Shown: positions 44,665-54,312 of the stretch, piece after piece
Layout of the letters: each line of letters begins with the position of its first letter
How positions within the stretch are numbered: the first letter of the stretch is position 1
Notes under the pieces: generated by a model
Seen by the model: the letters and a program-made list of their open reading frames with translations, nothing else
Database searches by the model: none
Told to the model about the DNA's origin: nothing
Made by a program: the position numbers and the translations under genes
Assembly: GCF_000741765.1 (NCBI RefSeq)
Contig: NZ_JGZU01000017.1
Span: 1-64,000 of the forward strand
DNA: 64,000 nucleotides
DNA from: Bifidobacterium tsurumiense
GTDB taxonomy: Bacteria > Actinomycetota > Actinomycetes > Actinomycetales > Bifidobacteriaceae
Direction of reading: 5' to 3'

Positions 44665-46065
44665 ATGACAACCGCGATTGCCAAGACTCCACGCCGAGTT
44701 CGCAAACGCGCAACGGACCCGGATGGCTTGCAACCCTCTCCATATTCCACTGCCAAGGCCTGGCGCAATGGTGATGTGATCACCCGCCTGTCATTCTTCA
44801 TCTTCGGCCTGGGCAACCTGTTGCGCAAGCAAATTATCAAAGGACTGATATTCCTTGCCGTTGAAATCGGAGCCATCGCATATTTGGCCACCAGCGGCGA
44901 ACAGTATCTGCTCAAGCTGCCATCCCTGGGCAGCGCCGAGCAAACCAAGGTCAAGGTCGACGGCTTCTGGGTTTACCAGGCCGGTGATAACTCAGTGCAG
45001 ATTTTGCTGTACGGCGTCATGGCCATTTTCGTCATAATCCTGCTTGTGATCGTCGCCACTCTGTCGGGTCGCAGCGCTTACAAGGCACAAAGCGTCATCG
45101 CCGAGGGAGACAAGCCAGTCTCCATATTCAAAGATGTGCGCTCGTTGACCAACCACAATGCCCACGTAGGCCTGATGTTCCTGCCTACCTTGGGAATCGT
45201 CATCTTCACCATTCTTCCTTTGGTGTTCATGATTTCCATGGCATTCACCAGCTACGACCAGAACCACGTGGTGCTCTTCGACTGGGTCGGGCTCAAGAAC
45301 TTCGGAGCAATCTTCAGCTCCACTGGCGAAGTCAACGCCGGCCTGTTCATCTCAGTACTGATCTGGACCTTGGTCTGGGCGTTCTTCGCGACCTTCCTGA
45401 ACTTCTTCTTCGGTATGTTCATGGCCATGATTATCAACCGCAAGACCACCCACTTCAAGGGTTTCTGGCGCGCTTGCTTCTCCATGTCCATCGCCGTACC
45501 TCAATTCGTATCCCTGTTGGTCATGCATACCATGCTGCAGCGCGATGGCGCAATCAACCGTCTGCTGATGGGTTGGGGGCTTATCGACGGGCCTCTGCCG
45601 TTCCTTACTGACGCCACATGGGCACGCGTGACGGTTATCATCATCAACCTCTGGGTTGGTATCCCCTACACCATCATGCAGATCACAGGCATTCTGCAGA
45701 ATGTGCCCGCCGAGCTCTACGAAGCGGCTGAACTGGATGGCGCCAGCTGGTGGCAGCGATTCACCAATGTGACCATGCCATACATCTTCTTCGTGATGAC
45801 CCCGTATCTGATTACCACATTCACTGGCAACGTGAACAACTTCAATGTGATCTACCTGCTGACCAATGGATCGCCAACGCCTGTCGGCGCCAGCGCAGGC
45901 AAAACCGATCTGCTTATCACCTGGCTGTACAAGCTCACGGTCGATAGGTCCAATTACAACCTTGGCGCGGTTATCGGCATCATGACCTTCGTCGTGCTGT
46001 CGGTGGTGGCTCTGATCACCTACCGCAACTCGGGCTCCTACAAGAATGAGGAGGGATTCCGGTGA
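44665..46065 (+). CDS. malF: Maltodextrin ABC transporter permease MalF
   Basis: 466 residues, long for the family because of an N-terminal extension with extra membrane segments and a periplasmic loop (about 1-170), as in MalF of maltose systems. The EAA loop is YEAAELDGASWWQRFTNVTM. The C-terminal end NSGSYKNEEGFR precedes a 3-base overlap with malG. AGAAAGG lies 8 bases before the ATG. Confidence 0.94.
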   Translation: MTTAIAKTPRRVRKRATDPDGLQPSPYSTAKAWRNGDVITRLSFFIFGLGNLLRKQIIKGLIFLAVEIGAIAYLATSGEQYLLKLPSLGSAEQTKVKVDGFWVYQAGDNSVQILLYGVMAIFVIILLVIVATLSGRSAYKAQSVIAEGDKPVSIFKDVRSLTNHNAHVGLMFLPTLGIVIFTILPLVFMISMAFTSYDQNHVVLFDWVGLKNFGAIFSSTGEVNAGLFISVLIWTLVWAFFATFLNFFFGMFMAMIINRKTTHFKGFWRACFSMSIAVPQFVSLLVMHTMLQRDGAINRLLMGWGLIDGPLPFLTDATWARVTVIIINLWVGIPYTIMQITGILQNVPAELYEAAELDGASWWQRFTNVTMPYIFFVMTPYLITTFTGNVNNFNVIYLLTNGSPTPVGASAGKTDLLITWLYKLTVDRSNYNLGAVIGIMTFVVLSVVALITYRNSGSYKNEEGFR

Positions 46066-46979
46066 GTAATATGAACAACACTTCCGTGTCACAGCGTTCT
46101 GCTCAGAACGGTTCATTGCCTTTCTGGAAGAATCAGCATACCCGTCGCGTTATCGGCGATGTCGTATCACACATTTTCCTGGCAATCATGGCGGTAATCT
46201 GGCTGCTCCCCATCGTGTGGGTAGTGCTGGAAAGTTTCAATAAGAACACTGCGCCATATCAGGAGACCTTCTTCCCTCGCGAATACACCTTGGATAATTA
46301 CATTCAGCTGTTCACCGAGCGCGATGTCATGAACTTCCCACGCATGTTCATGAACACGCTGATCGTCGCCATCTTCGTATGCCTGATCTCTCTGTTCTTC
46401 GTGCTTGCAGTGGCTTTCTGCATGTCGCGACTGCGCTTCCGTGGCCGCCGAACCTTCATGAACATCGCGCTGATCCTGGGCATGTTCCCCTCGATCATGG
46501 CCGTTATCGCCATCTACTTCATTTTGAAGGCATTCGGCCTGACCAGCGGTGCGCTGGTATTGGTCGCACTGATAGTGGTGTACTCGGCTGGCTCAGGCGC
46601 TGGATTCTATGTCATGAAGGGATATATGGACACGATCCCGAAGTCCTTGGATGAAGCTGCCTATTTGGATGGCTGCACCACATGGCAGGTGTTCACCATG
46701 ATCATCATCCCCATCTGCAAGCCCATGATCGTGTATCAAGCAATCGTCGGCTTCCTGGCCCCTTGGTTGGACTTCGTCATGGCCAAGGTCATTGCCCGCA
46801 CTCAAGACAACTTCACCGTTGCTCTGGGCCTGTGGCAGATGCTGCAAAAGGAATACATCAATCAGTGGTACGCCCGCTTCGCCGCCGGCGCTGTATGCGT
46901 TTCCATCCCGATTGCCATCCTGTTCATCATCATGCAGCGATACTACGAAGAGTCGATGTCCGGTTCGGTTAAGGGCTAA
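46062..46979 (+). CDS. malG: Maltodextrin ABC transporter permease MalG
   Basis: 305 residues from GTG 46062, overlapping the malF stop (GTGA), with GAGGAGG upstream; an in-frame ATG lies 9 bases on. Six membrane segments, EAA loop LDEAAYLDGCTTWQVFTMII and the conserved C-terminus SMSGSVKG. Pairs with MalF to form the channel. No malK is found here. Confidence 0.94.
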   Translation: MSNMNNTSVSQRSAQNGSLPFWKNQHTRRVIGDVVSHIFLAIMAVIWLLPIVWVVLESFNKNTAPYQETFFPREYTLDNYIQLFTERDVMNFPRMFMNTLIVAIFVCLISLFFVLAVAFCMSRLRFRGRRTFMNIALILGMFPSIMAVIAIYFILKAFGLTSGALVLVALIVVYSAGSGAGFYVMKGYMDTIPKSLDEAAYLDGCTTWQVFTMIIIPICKPMIVYQAIVGFLAPWLDFVMAKVIARTQDNFTVALGLWQMLQKEYINQWYARFAAGAVCVSIPIAILFIIMQRYYEESMSGSVKG

Positions 46980-47004
46980 TACCGACCACGCATCGCAGAC
47001 AAGC

Positions 47005-47057
47005 ACAGCCCGGCGCAACCGACTTCGGCCTTCGGACCAATCGGATGACCGGGCTGT
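47005..47057 (+). terminator. Terminator after malG
   Basis: ACAGCCCGG and CCGGGCTGT are perfect 9-base arms around a 35-base loop, followed by ATTGTTT. Confidence 0.7.
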
Positions 47058-47153
47058 ATTGTTTCGGCCTTCGCAATCCACAACCAATCAACTTGCAATT
47101 AGGCTGAGGCGCTTTCTTTGGCGATCAGCCCGACTATCACAAAAGGAATTCCC

Positions 47154-49067
47154 ATGGCTTCCACTTCACTTCACAACTCAATATGGCCTGTGTATCATGG
47201 CCATCTCGGCGCAGCCATCAATGGCAATTCCACAATATTTACCGCATGGTCACCGAATGCCATTGCCATAACACTGCGCCTTTTCGATACCGACGACCCT
47301 TACCAAGCTCCGTTGGAAAGCATCCCCATGACTCCAGTCGAAGATGGGGCATGGCAATATGCATATCCGAATAATCTCTCAGGCACTTTCTACGACTATC
47401 TTGTTGAATTCAAAGAAGGCACCGTCAACCGGACCAGCGACCCTTGGGCGATGGCTAGCGGCTCAAACGGCCTGCGCAGCATGGTGGTCAATCTGCGGGA
47501 TACTGACCCTGAACATTGGCAGGAAGACCGTTCTCCTGAAATCCCTGACCATGAATGTGTTATTTGGGAGACACATATTGGAGATTTCAGCAACGATCCG
47601 CGCAGCGGTCATCCCGACGAGCACCGCGGCAAATACCTTGCCTTCACAGACGAGCACACAACGCTGGACGGTGTCCCCGGCGCTTTTCCAACCGGCATCG
47701 ATTATCTCAAGCATCTTGGCGTCACCTATGTGCAGATTCTTCCGTTCTTCGATTACGGTTCTGTGGACGAAGACACCGGGACTCCCTATAACTGGGGCTA
47801 CGATCCTGTCGCCTACGATGTGCCTGAGGGTTCGTATAGCACCAATCCTCACGATGGAGCCACACGCATTCGTGAATGCAAATCCATGATCGCCGCATTG
47901 CACCGTGCCGGCATGCGCGTGATTATGGATGTGGTCTACAACCACATGTATGTCTCCGACAACCCCTTTGAACGCATGGTCCCCGGATACTTCACTCGTC
48001 GCTACGAGGACGGCAGCCTTGTCAACGGATCCGGCTGCGGCAATGATATGGCCAGCGAACGCCTGATGTTCCGCCGCTTCATTGTGGAATCCCTTGTTCA
48101 TTGGGCGCGGGAATATCACATAGATGGCTTCCGCTTCGACCTTATGGGGCTGATCGACGTCGAGACGATGAATGAAGCACGCCGCGCGCTTGACGAATTG
48201 CCCGGCGGCTCTTCGATCCTTATGTATGGAGAGCCCTGGTCAGCCGGTCCCACCCTCGTCGAAGGACATGCCGCTCTAGCCGATAAGCTGGGTCGCAATG
48301 GATTGGATAGCCGTATCGGTTGGTTCAGCGACGAATCTCGTGATGCCATCAAAGGAAGCGTCATGGATCACAGGCACCCAGGATTCGCCAACGGCAATGC
48401 CCACGAATTCGCATCATCGGTCACGAATGCGCTCAACGCCTGGAGAGGAACTCCGGCAGCAGGCGAGGATGTTGGCCAGATCATCCAATATGTCTCTGCG
48501 CACGATGACCTGACATTGTGGGATAAGCTATGCATCTCGATGCGTGAACGCCCCTCGGATGATGATTACGCCACACGAGGTGAGGTCTCGGACATCTTGG
48601 CAGCCAACGCCATCGCCGCAGGATTGGTGCTTTCCAGCGCAGGCAGACCGTTCTTCCTTTCCGGCGAGGAATTCGCGCGCACCAAATACGGCTGCGACAA
48701 TTCCTTCAACCAGTCAGCACAATTGAATTGGCTGGATTGGTCGTTGGCAAAGCGCATGCATCATCTCACCGACTGGTATCGGACGATGATCGCAATCCGC
48801 AAATCGCATCAAGAGCTCTTTGACGGCGCTCGTTCCAGCGTGCCTTGCGACGCCGATATGATCGCAGTGCGCATAGGCAATCTTTTGGTCTGCGCCAACC
48901 CGAATCCCACCGCCAGGTCTGTGAGTGCACTCGAACGTGGCGAATGGACTATTCTGGCCGATTCCACAACGAATCTTGGGGACGCTTCACATGCATCGCT
49001 CACAGGCAATACCCTTCTTATGCCTGCTCGCAGTTTCGTTGTCTGCGAAGTGAGAGCGAAACAGTAA
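47154..49067 (+). CDS. pulA: Type I pullulanase (debranching enzyme, GH13)
   Basis: 637 residues from ATG 47154, after AAAAGGA; the frame from 47118 has no site. N-terminal CBM48-like domain (about 1-105), then the GH13 barrel with the type I pullulanase motif YNWGYDP (212-218), DVVYNHMY, GFRFDLMG (D329), MYGEPWS (E360) and SAHDDLTLWD. It cleaves alpha-1,6 branch points of pullulan and limit dextrins. It has no signal peptide and so works on imported branched maltodextrins, consistent with its position between malEFG and malQ. Confidence 0.93.
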   Translation: MASTSLHNSIWPVYHGHLGAAINGNSTIFTAWSPNAIAITLRLFDTDDPYQAPLESIPMTPVEDGAWQYAYPNNLSGTFYDYLVEFKEGTVNRTSDPWAMASGSNGLRSMVVNLRDTDPEHWQEDRSPEIPDHECVIWETHIGDFSNDPRSGHPDEHRGKYLAFTDEHTTLDGVPGAFPTGIDYLKHLGVTYVQILPFFDYGSVDEDTGTPYNWGYDPVAYDVPEGSYSTNPHDGATRIRECKSMIAALHRAGMRVIMDVVYNHMYVSDNPFERMVPGYFTRRYEDGSLVNGSGCGNDMASERLMFRRFIVESLVHWAREYHIDGFRFDLMGLIDVETMNEARRALDELPGGSSILMYGEPWSAGPTLVEGHAALADKLGRNGLDSRIGWFSDESRDAIKGSVMDHRHPGFANGNAHEFASSVTNALNAWRGTPAAGEDVGQIIQYVSAHDDLTLWDKLCISMRERPSDDDYATRGEVSDILAANAIAAGLVLSSAGRPFFLSGEEFARTKYGCDNSFNQSAQLNWLDWSLAKRMHHLTDWYRTMIAIRKSHQELFDGARSSVPCDADMIAVRIGNLLVCANPNPTARSVSALERGEWTILADSTTNLGDASHASLTGNTLLMPARSFVVCEVRAKQ

Positions 49068-49320
49068 CAACATGTTCGCCGGCTCGTGTGTTTCACGTGA
49101 AATCAGTGAGCCGGCGAGCAACTCTACGCATTTCATGCAGCCATCATCCGTCGAACGACAAAAGACTCCGTCCTTCAAGCACACAACACATAGGCACATA
49201 TCATCAATTACACACAAGCCCTGGCTGGCGCGGCATAATTCGCAATAATTGCATTCAACCATGGACCGCCCAATGACGACTGCACCATCTGCACTTTTGA
49301 ATCACTTGTATCATATTGAC

Positions 49321-49428
49321 CTGCAAACGATTGTCATATTCTTCACTGTCTTATGCGATGCAATCATCATAATCATTGATAATTATCATCAGACACACAT
49401 TGCAAACGATGTCAATACGCGTTAGAGT
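49321..49428 (+). promoter_or_regulatory. malQ promoter with two operators
   Basis: TGCAAACGATTGTCA (49322-49336) and TTGCAAACGATGTCA (49400-49414) are near-copies of one operator. In the second, TTGCAA serves as -35 with TAGAGT 17 bases on. The rest of the gap 49068-49520 shows no gene. Confidence 0.6.
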
Positions 49429-49520
49429 TGGAGAAGCACATGCGGTTTGCCTCTCCAAGGACGGCGCTGCACTCCGTATATCCCGTGAACACAACAAGCA
49501 TCATCGACGAAGGAGCTCAG

Positions 49521-51677
49521 ATGACCCCCATTCAGCAGCAGGAAAGCGCCGAGCGGCTTGCTCGCCCCCTCATCCGCCTCGCGCAAACAGCCGGCATTGC
49601 GACATCTTATATTGATCAACTAGGGACCTATGTGGAAATCCGTGACGAGGTTCTCGTCTCTGTACTTCATTCCCTTGGAATCAACGCCACCAATGACGAG
49701 GCGATCACCGATGCACTGGATGGCATCACACAGGAACGCAATACCCGCCTGCTGCCGCCGACCATCGTCAAATTCCAGGGCACGGACACGAGTATTCCTG
49801 TGAATACCGATGCCGCAGAAGTACAGATTTCCATAACCCTTGAAGGAGAAGAACAACCTGCGAGCATCAAGCTTGAACCGCATGTCGTCAACGACCAACT
49901 GGTGCTGAGCATCCCCGAAGATCTGCCCATCGGATATCACACCCTCACCGCACAAGATGGCGAGCGCACAGCACACGCAACGCTGATACTCGCCCCGGCC
50001 CGCATCGAACTGCCTGAGGCTCTTCAGGAGCGCCAACGTTGGGGATGGATGGCACAGATGTATTCGGTGCGTTCCCCTGAATCTTGGGGAGTTGGCGATT
50101 ATGGCGATTTAAGACAGCTCATTTCCGACGCCGCAACCAAATCCGGCGCCGATTTCATGCTGATCAACCCGATTCATGCCACCGCTCCGATCAGCCCTCT
50201 GGAGCCGTCCCCGTATTTGCCCGAATCTCGTCGTTTCCTCAACGTCACCTATATCCGCCCGCAAGATATCGAGGAATATCAGTTACTTGATGCTGAAAGC
50301 CTCGCCAAGATCGAAGCACTGCACAACAGTGTGGCCGCCATGAATGATGACCCCAACCCAATGGATATCAATGCCGCTTGGGATGCCAAGCGCAAGGCCT
50401 TGTTCATGCTATTCCAGCAGCCTCGCTCTGCCTCCAGGCAGCTTGCCTTCGAAGCGTTCAAAGAGCAGGCCGGCCCTGATCTTGACTCCTTTGCCACCTG
50501 GTGCACCGCCTTCGAAGTGTGGGGAGCTCCTTGGGAAGCCGGGTCATGGTTCACCACTATGGACAGGACTTCTCCGCAGTTGGAAACGCTACGCCAAGAC
50601 CATGCAGAACTATTCGAGTTCCAAAGGTGGCTTCAGTGGATTGCCGACGAGCAAGTATCCGAAGTGCAAAGCGCCGCTAAGACCAGCGGCATGGCATTGG
50701 GATTGATGCAGGATATGGCCGTGGGTGTGCATGCGCTGGGTGCGGATGTGTGGTGGAGTCCCGAACGATTTGCCGACGGCGTGACCGTCGGCGCACCGCC
50801 CGACTTCTACAATCAGCAAGGACAGGACTGGGGACAGCCTCCTTTCGACCCCAACTATTTGGAACGTACAGGATATGCCGTCTACCGCGATATGGTGCAC
50901 AATATGTTCTCCCACGCAGGCGCGGTCCGCATCGACCATGTGCTCGGACTGTTCCGCCTGTGGTGGATCCCGCAAGGTGAAGGCGCTCAAGGCGGCGCAT
51001 ATGTGACCTACAACGTCGACGCCATGCTGGCGGTATTGTCCATCGAGGCCACGCGCGCAAATGGTGTGGTTATCGGCGAAGATTTGGGAACCGTACCAAC
51101 CTATGTATCGAAGGTGCTTGCCTCGCACGGCATTCTGGGCACCGTGGTGGAATGGTTCTCTCGCGTCGACAACTCCCCTAATGCAGGAGATCCATATGCC
51201 GACCCAAGCACCTATCGCAAATATGCCTTGGCATCGGTGACCACGCATGATCTGCCGCCAACTGCCGGTTATCTCAATTTCGAACATGTGAAGTTGCGCG
51301 AGGAACTGCATCTGCTTACGGATTCCGTTGAAGCCTTCCAACAATCCGCCAAGGCCGAGCGCCAGGCCATGCTTGATCTGCTGGTTCAAGGCGGATGGCT
51401 GGATGCCGCGGCGGCGCAGGACGTTCCCGAAAATGAGCAAAGCATCGTGGAAGCCATGCACGCCATGCTGCTGAAATCCCCATCGGTATTGCTGCAAGCA
51501 GCGTTGGTGGATGGCGCTGGCGAGCATCGCACGCAGAATCAGCCCGGAACTTCGGATCAGTACCCGAATTGGAGAATCCCTTTGGCCGATGCACAAGGCA
51601 ATGTGATTCATACACAGGATGTGTTCTCGCAAGAACGAGTGCTCTCGCTATCAGCCGTTATGCGAGGTGAGCGCTAA
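49521..51677 (+). CDS. malQ: 4-alpha-glucanotransferase (amylomaltase)
   Basis: 718 residues from ATG 49521, with AAGGAG 5 bases upstream; the frame from 49428 starts inside the promoter. GH77 features: WGWMAQMYSVRSPESWGVGD (substrate loop), DMAVGVHALGADVWW, IDHVLGLFRLWWIPQG (nucleophile D) and VVIGEDLGTVP (acid E). The extra N-terminal domain of about 160 residues places it with the long MalQ proteins of Actinobacteria and E. coli. It disproportionates maltodextrins in the cytoplasm. Confidence 0.95.
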   Translation: MTPIQQQESAERLARPLIRLAQTAGIATSYIDQLGTYVEIRDEVLVSVLHSLGINATNDEAITDALDGITQERNTRLLPPTIVKFQGTDTSIPVNTDAAEVQISITLEGEEQPASIKLEPHVVNDQLVLSIPEDLPIGYHTLTAQDGERTAHATLILAPARIELPEALQERQRWGWMAQMYSVRSPESWGVGDYGDLRQLISDAATKSGADFMLINPIHATAPISPLEPSPYLPESRRFLNVTYIRPQDIEEYQLLDAESLAKIEALHNSVAAMNDDPNPMDINAAWDAKRKALFMLFQQPRSASRQLAFEAFKEQAGPDLDSFATWCTAFEVWGAPWEAGSWFTTMDRTSPQLETLRQDHAELFEFQRWLQWIADEQVSEVQSAAKTSGMALGLMQDMAVGVHALGADVWWSPERFADGVTVGAPPDFYNQQGQDWGQPPFDPNYLERTGYAVYRDMVHNMFSHAGAVRIDHVLGLFRLWWIPQGEGAQGGAYVTYNVDAMLAVLSIEATRANGVVIGEDLGTVPTYVSKVLASHGILGTVVEWFSRVDNSPNAGDPYADPSTYRKYALASVTTHDLPPTAGYLNFEHVKLREELHLLTDSVEAFQQSAKAERQAMLDLLVQGGWLDAAAAQDVPENEQSIVEAMHAMLLKSPSVLLQAALVDGAGEHRTQNQPGTSDQYPNWRIPLADAQGNVIHTQDVFSQERVLSLSAVMRGER

Positions 51678-51738
51678 CCGCCCCGCATGTTGCAGCAAGC
51701 GATTCGCTGAGCTTGCGAGGTGCAACAGCCATTCATAG

Positions 51739-51800
51739 TCAAGGCCCTGTGTATAGGAGCGGTGCCCATAGCGGCAGCAATCCTATACGCAGGGCCTTGA
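51739..51800 (+). terminator. Large hairpin terminator after malQ
   Basis: TCAAGGCCCTG and CAGGGCCTTGA pair and continue inward with GTATAGGA/TCCTATAC. It lies 60 bases beyond the malQ stop. No gene is seen from there to 52038. Confidence 0.7.
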
Positions 51801-52004
51801 AGAATATCTCGATCCAACCAAGGCAATGACGCCAGGTACATTGCGCGATGATTCGGTCATTCAGGTCATTCAAAACAATGCGGCACCACATACCCCCCCC
51901 CTCACGCAATACGCGACAACATACAATCGACATCCGCATATGACGACGTATGCGAATATGTCATCATGAATTGCGTAAACCTATATTATGCTTGGAATTA
52001 CAGA

Positions 52005-52018
52005 TGATAACGTTGTCG
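52005..52018. promoter_or_regulatory. Operator in front of LacI copy 2
   Basis: TGATAACGTTGTCG is a near-palindromic LacI-type site 20 bases before the start codon, downstream of a TATTAT-like -10 box. It suggests autorepression. Confidence 0.55.
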
Positions 52019-52038
52019 TGACTCAAGGATTTCAGGGT

Positions 52039-53052
52039 ATGATGAGAGCCAGCATTCAAGCGGTCGCAGCAGAAGCGGGAGTGTCAGTATCAACCGTTTC
52101 GCGCACCTTCACCAAACCCGACCTCGTGCTGCCGGAAACACGGGCCAAGGTCGAGGCAGCCGCCCGCAAACTCGATTTTCAGATCTCCCGCTCCGCAGCT
52201 GCTTTGAAATCCGGTCAAACCATGCGTGTGGCGCTGCTTTCAGGAGGCAATATTGCCTCATGGTTCAATGCGAATGTGTTCGCCGGTTTGGATTCGATTC
52301 TTCATCCGGCTGGATACGACATTGCAGTCTATGCCATGTCCACTGCCGAACAACGCCGCGACTTCTTCACCAGCCTCCCCGTGCGCCGCAATGTCGACGC
52401 GGTCATAGCATGTTCTTTCAATCTCGACCCCGACGAAGTGCGCCGTCTCAGCCATATGAAAGTACCCATCATCGGCGTGAACATCCCTTCGACCGAGGGC
52501 TTTGACGCGACCGTGAGCATTGACGACGAACAGGCCATGCACATGATTGCCGACCATCTGCGGTCATTGGGGCATCGTCATATTGCGTATGCAGGGACGG
52601 CCTCCGACCCCAGTAGCAATATGCGATTCAGCGCAGACGCACGACTGCAGGGTCTTATGTCAGCTTGCTCAGCTGAACCTGCCTTGCGACTTGATTCCAT
52701 CATCATCGATGACGAGAATCCGGTGAATGCCGTAATGAATCGGCTTATCAGCACCAACACCGCCCCAACCGCTTTGTGTTGCCAAAGCGACGATCTTGCT
52801 TTGCCGCTGCTCTATCGTCTCAAGCAGTATGGCAGGGACGTACCGCAATCCCTGTCACTCGTTGGATTTGACGATATCCCGATGTCCCAGCAAGTCGGGT
52901 TGACCACAATACGGCAGAACCCTTATGGGCTTGGCGAATACGCCGCGCAACAGGTACTTTCCTGCATCTCAGGCACGATGAACGATGACGAGCGCCACAG
53001 CACATACCCAGTGCAACTTATGCTGCGCGAGACCACGATGCTGCTGAGGTAA
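52039..53052 (+). CDS. LacI-family regulator (MalR-like), copy 2
   Basis: 337 residues from ATG 52039 (a second ATG follows), with AAGGAT upstream; the frame from 51988 would include the operator. Helix-turn-helix IQAVAAEAGVSVSTVSRTFT, then FTKPDLVLPETRAKV and ISRSAAALKSGQTMRVALL, closely similar to the regulators at 38540 and 58517. The ligand domain ends with VGFDDIPMSQQVGLTTIRQN. Its neighbours malQ and the alpha-glucosidase suggest an alpha-glucoside effector. Confidence 0.92.
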   Translation: MMRASIQAVAAEAGVSVSTVSRTFTKPDLVLPETRAKVEAAARKLDFQISRSAAALKSGQTMRVALLSGGNIASWFNANVFAGLDSILHPAGYDIAVYAMSTAEQRRDFFTSLPVRRNVDAVIACSFNLDPDEVRRLSHMKVPIIGVNIPSTEGFDATVSIDDEQAMHMIADHLRSLGHRHIAYAGTASDPSSNMRFSADARLQGLMSACSAEPALRLDSIIIDDENPVNAVMNRLISTNTAPTALCCQSDDLALPLLYRLKQYGRDVPQSLSLVGFDDIPMSQQVGLTTIRQNPYGLGEYAAQQVLSCISGTMNDDERHSTYPVQLMLRETTMLLR

Positions 53053-53187
53053 TCTTCGCGGTATTCCACAGGCCACCAAACGACAGGCAATCACCTCGAC
53101 ATACGAGAGAGCCGGACTGGGCTCTCCATTCAACCGCAGATCTTGAGACTCTGCTCGAAATATCCAATTGCCCATGCGACCTCGCCG

Positions 53188-53817
53188 CTATTGCTGTACG
53201 GAAGGCGTCATTTCTTCGGGCTGTGTATACGCTCTGAATACCCTCTCCAACAACGGGATATGCAGCATAATCACAGAACCGTATCCCATAATCAGCAGAA
53301 GCAGCACACCTTGGGGCATATATAGCCATGAGGCCACGATCAAGCCCAAAAACACGCCGTCAATGATCAGCATGGCCAGGGTGTATCCGATATGGGATAT
53401 GCCGAAAATAAACGCATTGGCGATTGTGGACAGCCACGCATTTTCAAAACGGGCCTGCAAAGCCCATACCCATTCGAATGCGATGAGCCATAGAATGCTG
53501 AAAGCGAATTTCGGGATGAGCAACGGCGTGATCTGCAAAATGACCCACGCATACACCAGCCCCACGGCGAGTGGGCCGAAAATAAGCCAGGTCAGGGTGG
53601 ATTTGCGGAAGTTGGATGCGAAAGCCTTGAAGAAGTTGGATGTCACATGGCCTTGGGCTGCGAGAGACCTGCGAGCAGCATCATGCGCCGCGGTCAGTGA
53701 AGCGCCTATGGTCACGATGGGGATGCTGGTCAGCACCATCAATATGTTGATCCATACCGCATCTGCGAAGGTGCTCAATCCTCGCATAAATGGCGAATCG
53801 GGTGACAGGAACTTCAT
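53188..53817 (-). CDS. YesL/DUF624 family membrane protein (second copy)
   Basis: 209 residues from ATG 53817, chosen because the DUF624 domain begins directly (MKFLSPDSPFMRGLSTFADA); the frame to 53925 is possible but has no better ribosome site. Five or six membrane segments; TSIPIVTIGASLTAAHDAAR is the family motif after the first helix. Unlike the copy at 18407, it has no LplABC-type transporter beside it; it sits between a LacI gene and an alpha-glucosidase. Function unknown. Confidence 0.8.
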   Translation of the reverse strand: MKFLSPDSPFMRGLSTFADAVWINILMVLTSIPIVTIGASLTAAHDAARRSLAAQGHVTSNFFKAFASNFRKSTLTWLIFGPLAVGLVYAWVILQITPLLIPKFAFSILWLIAFEWVWALQARFENAWLSTIANAFIFGISHIGYTLAMLIIDGVFLGLIVASWLYMPQGVLLLLIMGYGSVIMLHIPLLERVFRAYTQPEEMTPSVQQ

Positions 53818-54172
53818 GTCATTCCATTCTTCTAGACCTATGGCGTCATGCAGCCACGTGACCAATATAGCCTCATCCATCGTAATCAATACCACGCCTT
53901 GCTGCATGCAGCACCTCGATTCCAAGGCATGAGTCAGCGGATGCCCCCAAAATCGGAATCGGCATAGTTATGATGACGTCGCCCAGATCAATACGGCTTC
54001 ATAACGATACGCACCACGACATATGCAAATGACATACGCAAATGACATACACGGTTGGCAATCCCACATAACCCCATTCCCATTTCCTGCGATTCATAGG
54101 CGAAACCAGCCAAGAGAGTACGTCCCACACCGTTACCGGGCACCACTATGCGCAGATAGCCAATATGACACA

Positions 54173-54254
54173 TGATAACGTGGTCAAAATATACTGTAAT
54201 TTCCTTGATATTCTCGATGATATCGTTGTCAGACATGATTTTATGCCGTACACT
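54173..54254 (+). promoter_or_regulatory. Promoter and two operators of the alpha-glucosidase gene
   Basis: TGATAACGTGGTCA (54173-54186) and TGATATCGTTGTCA (54218-54231) are related sites. In the second, TTGTCA is the -35 box with TACACT after 17 bases. The remaining gap from 53818 shows no gene. Confidence 0.65.
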
Positions 54255-54312
54255 GAGACGTGATAACAAAGCAGTTCAAGGCAACGCAGCGATCAAGTCC
54301 TAAGGAGGCACG

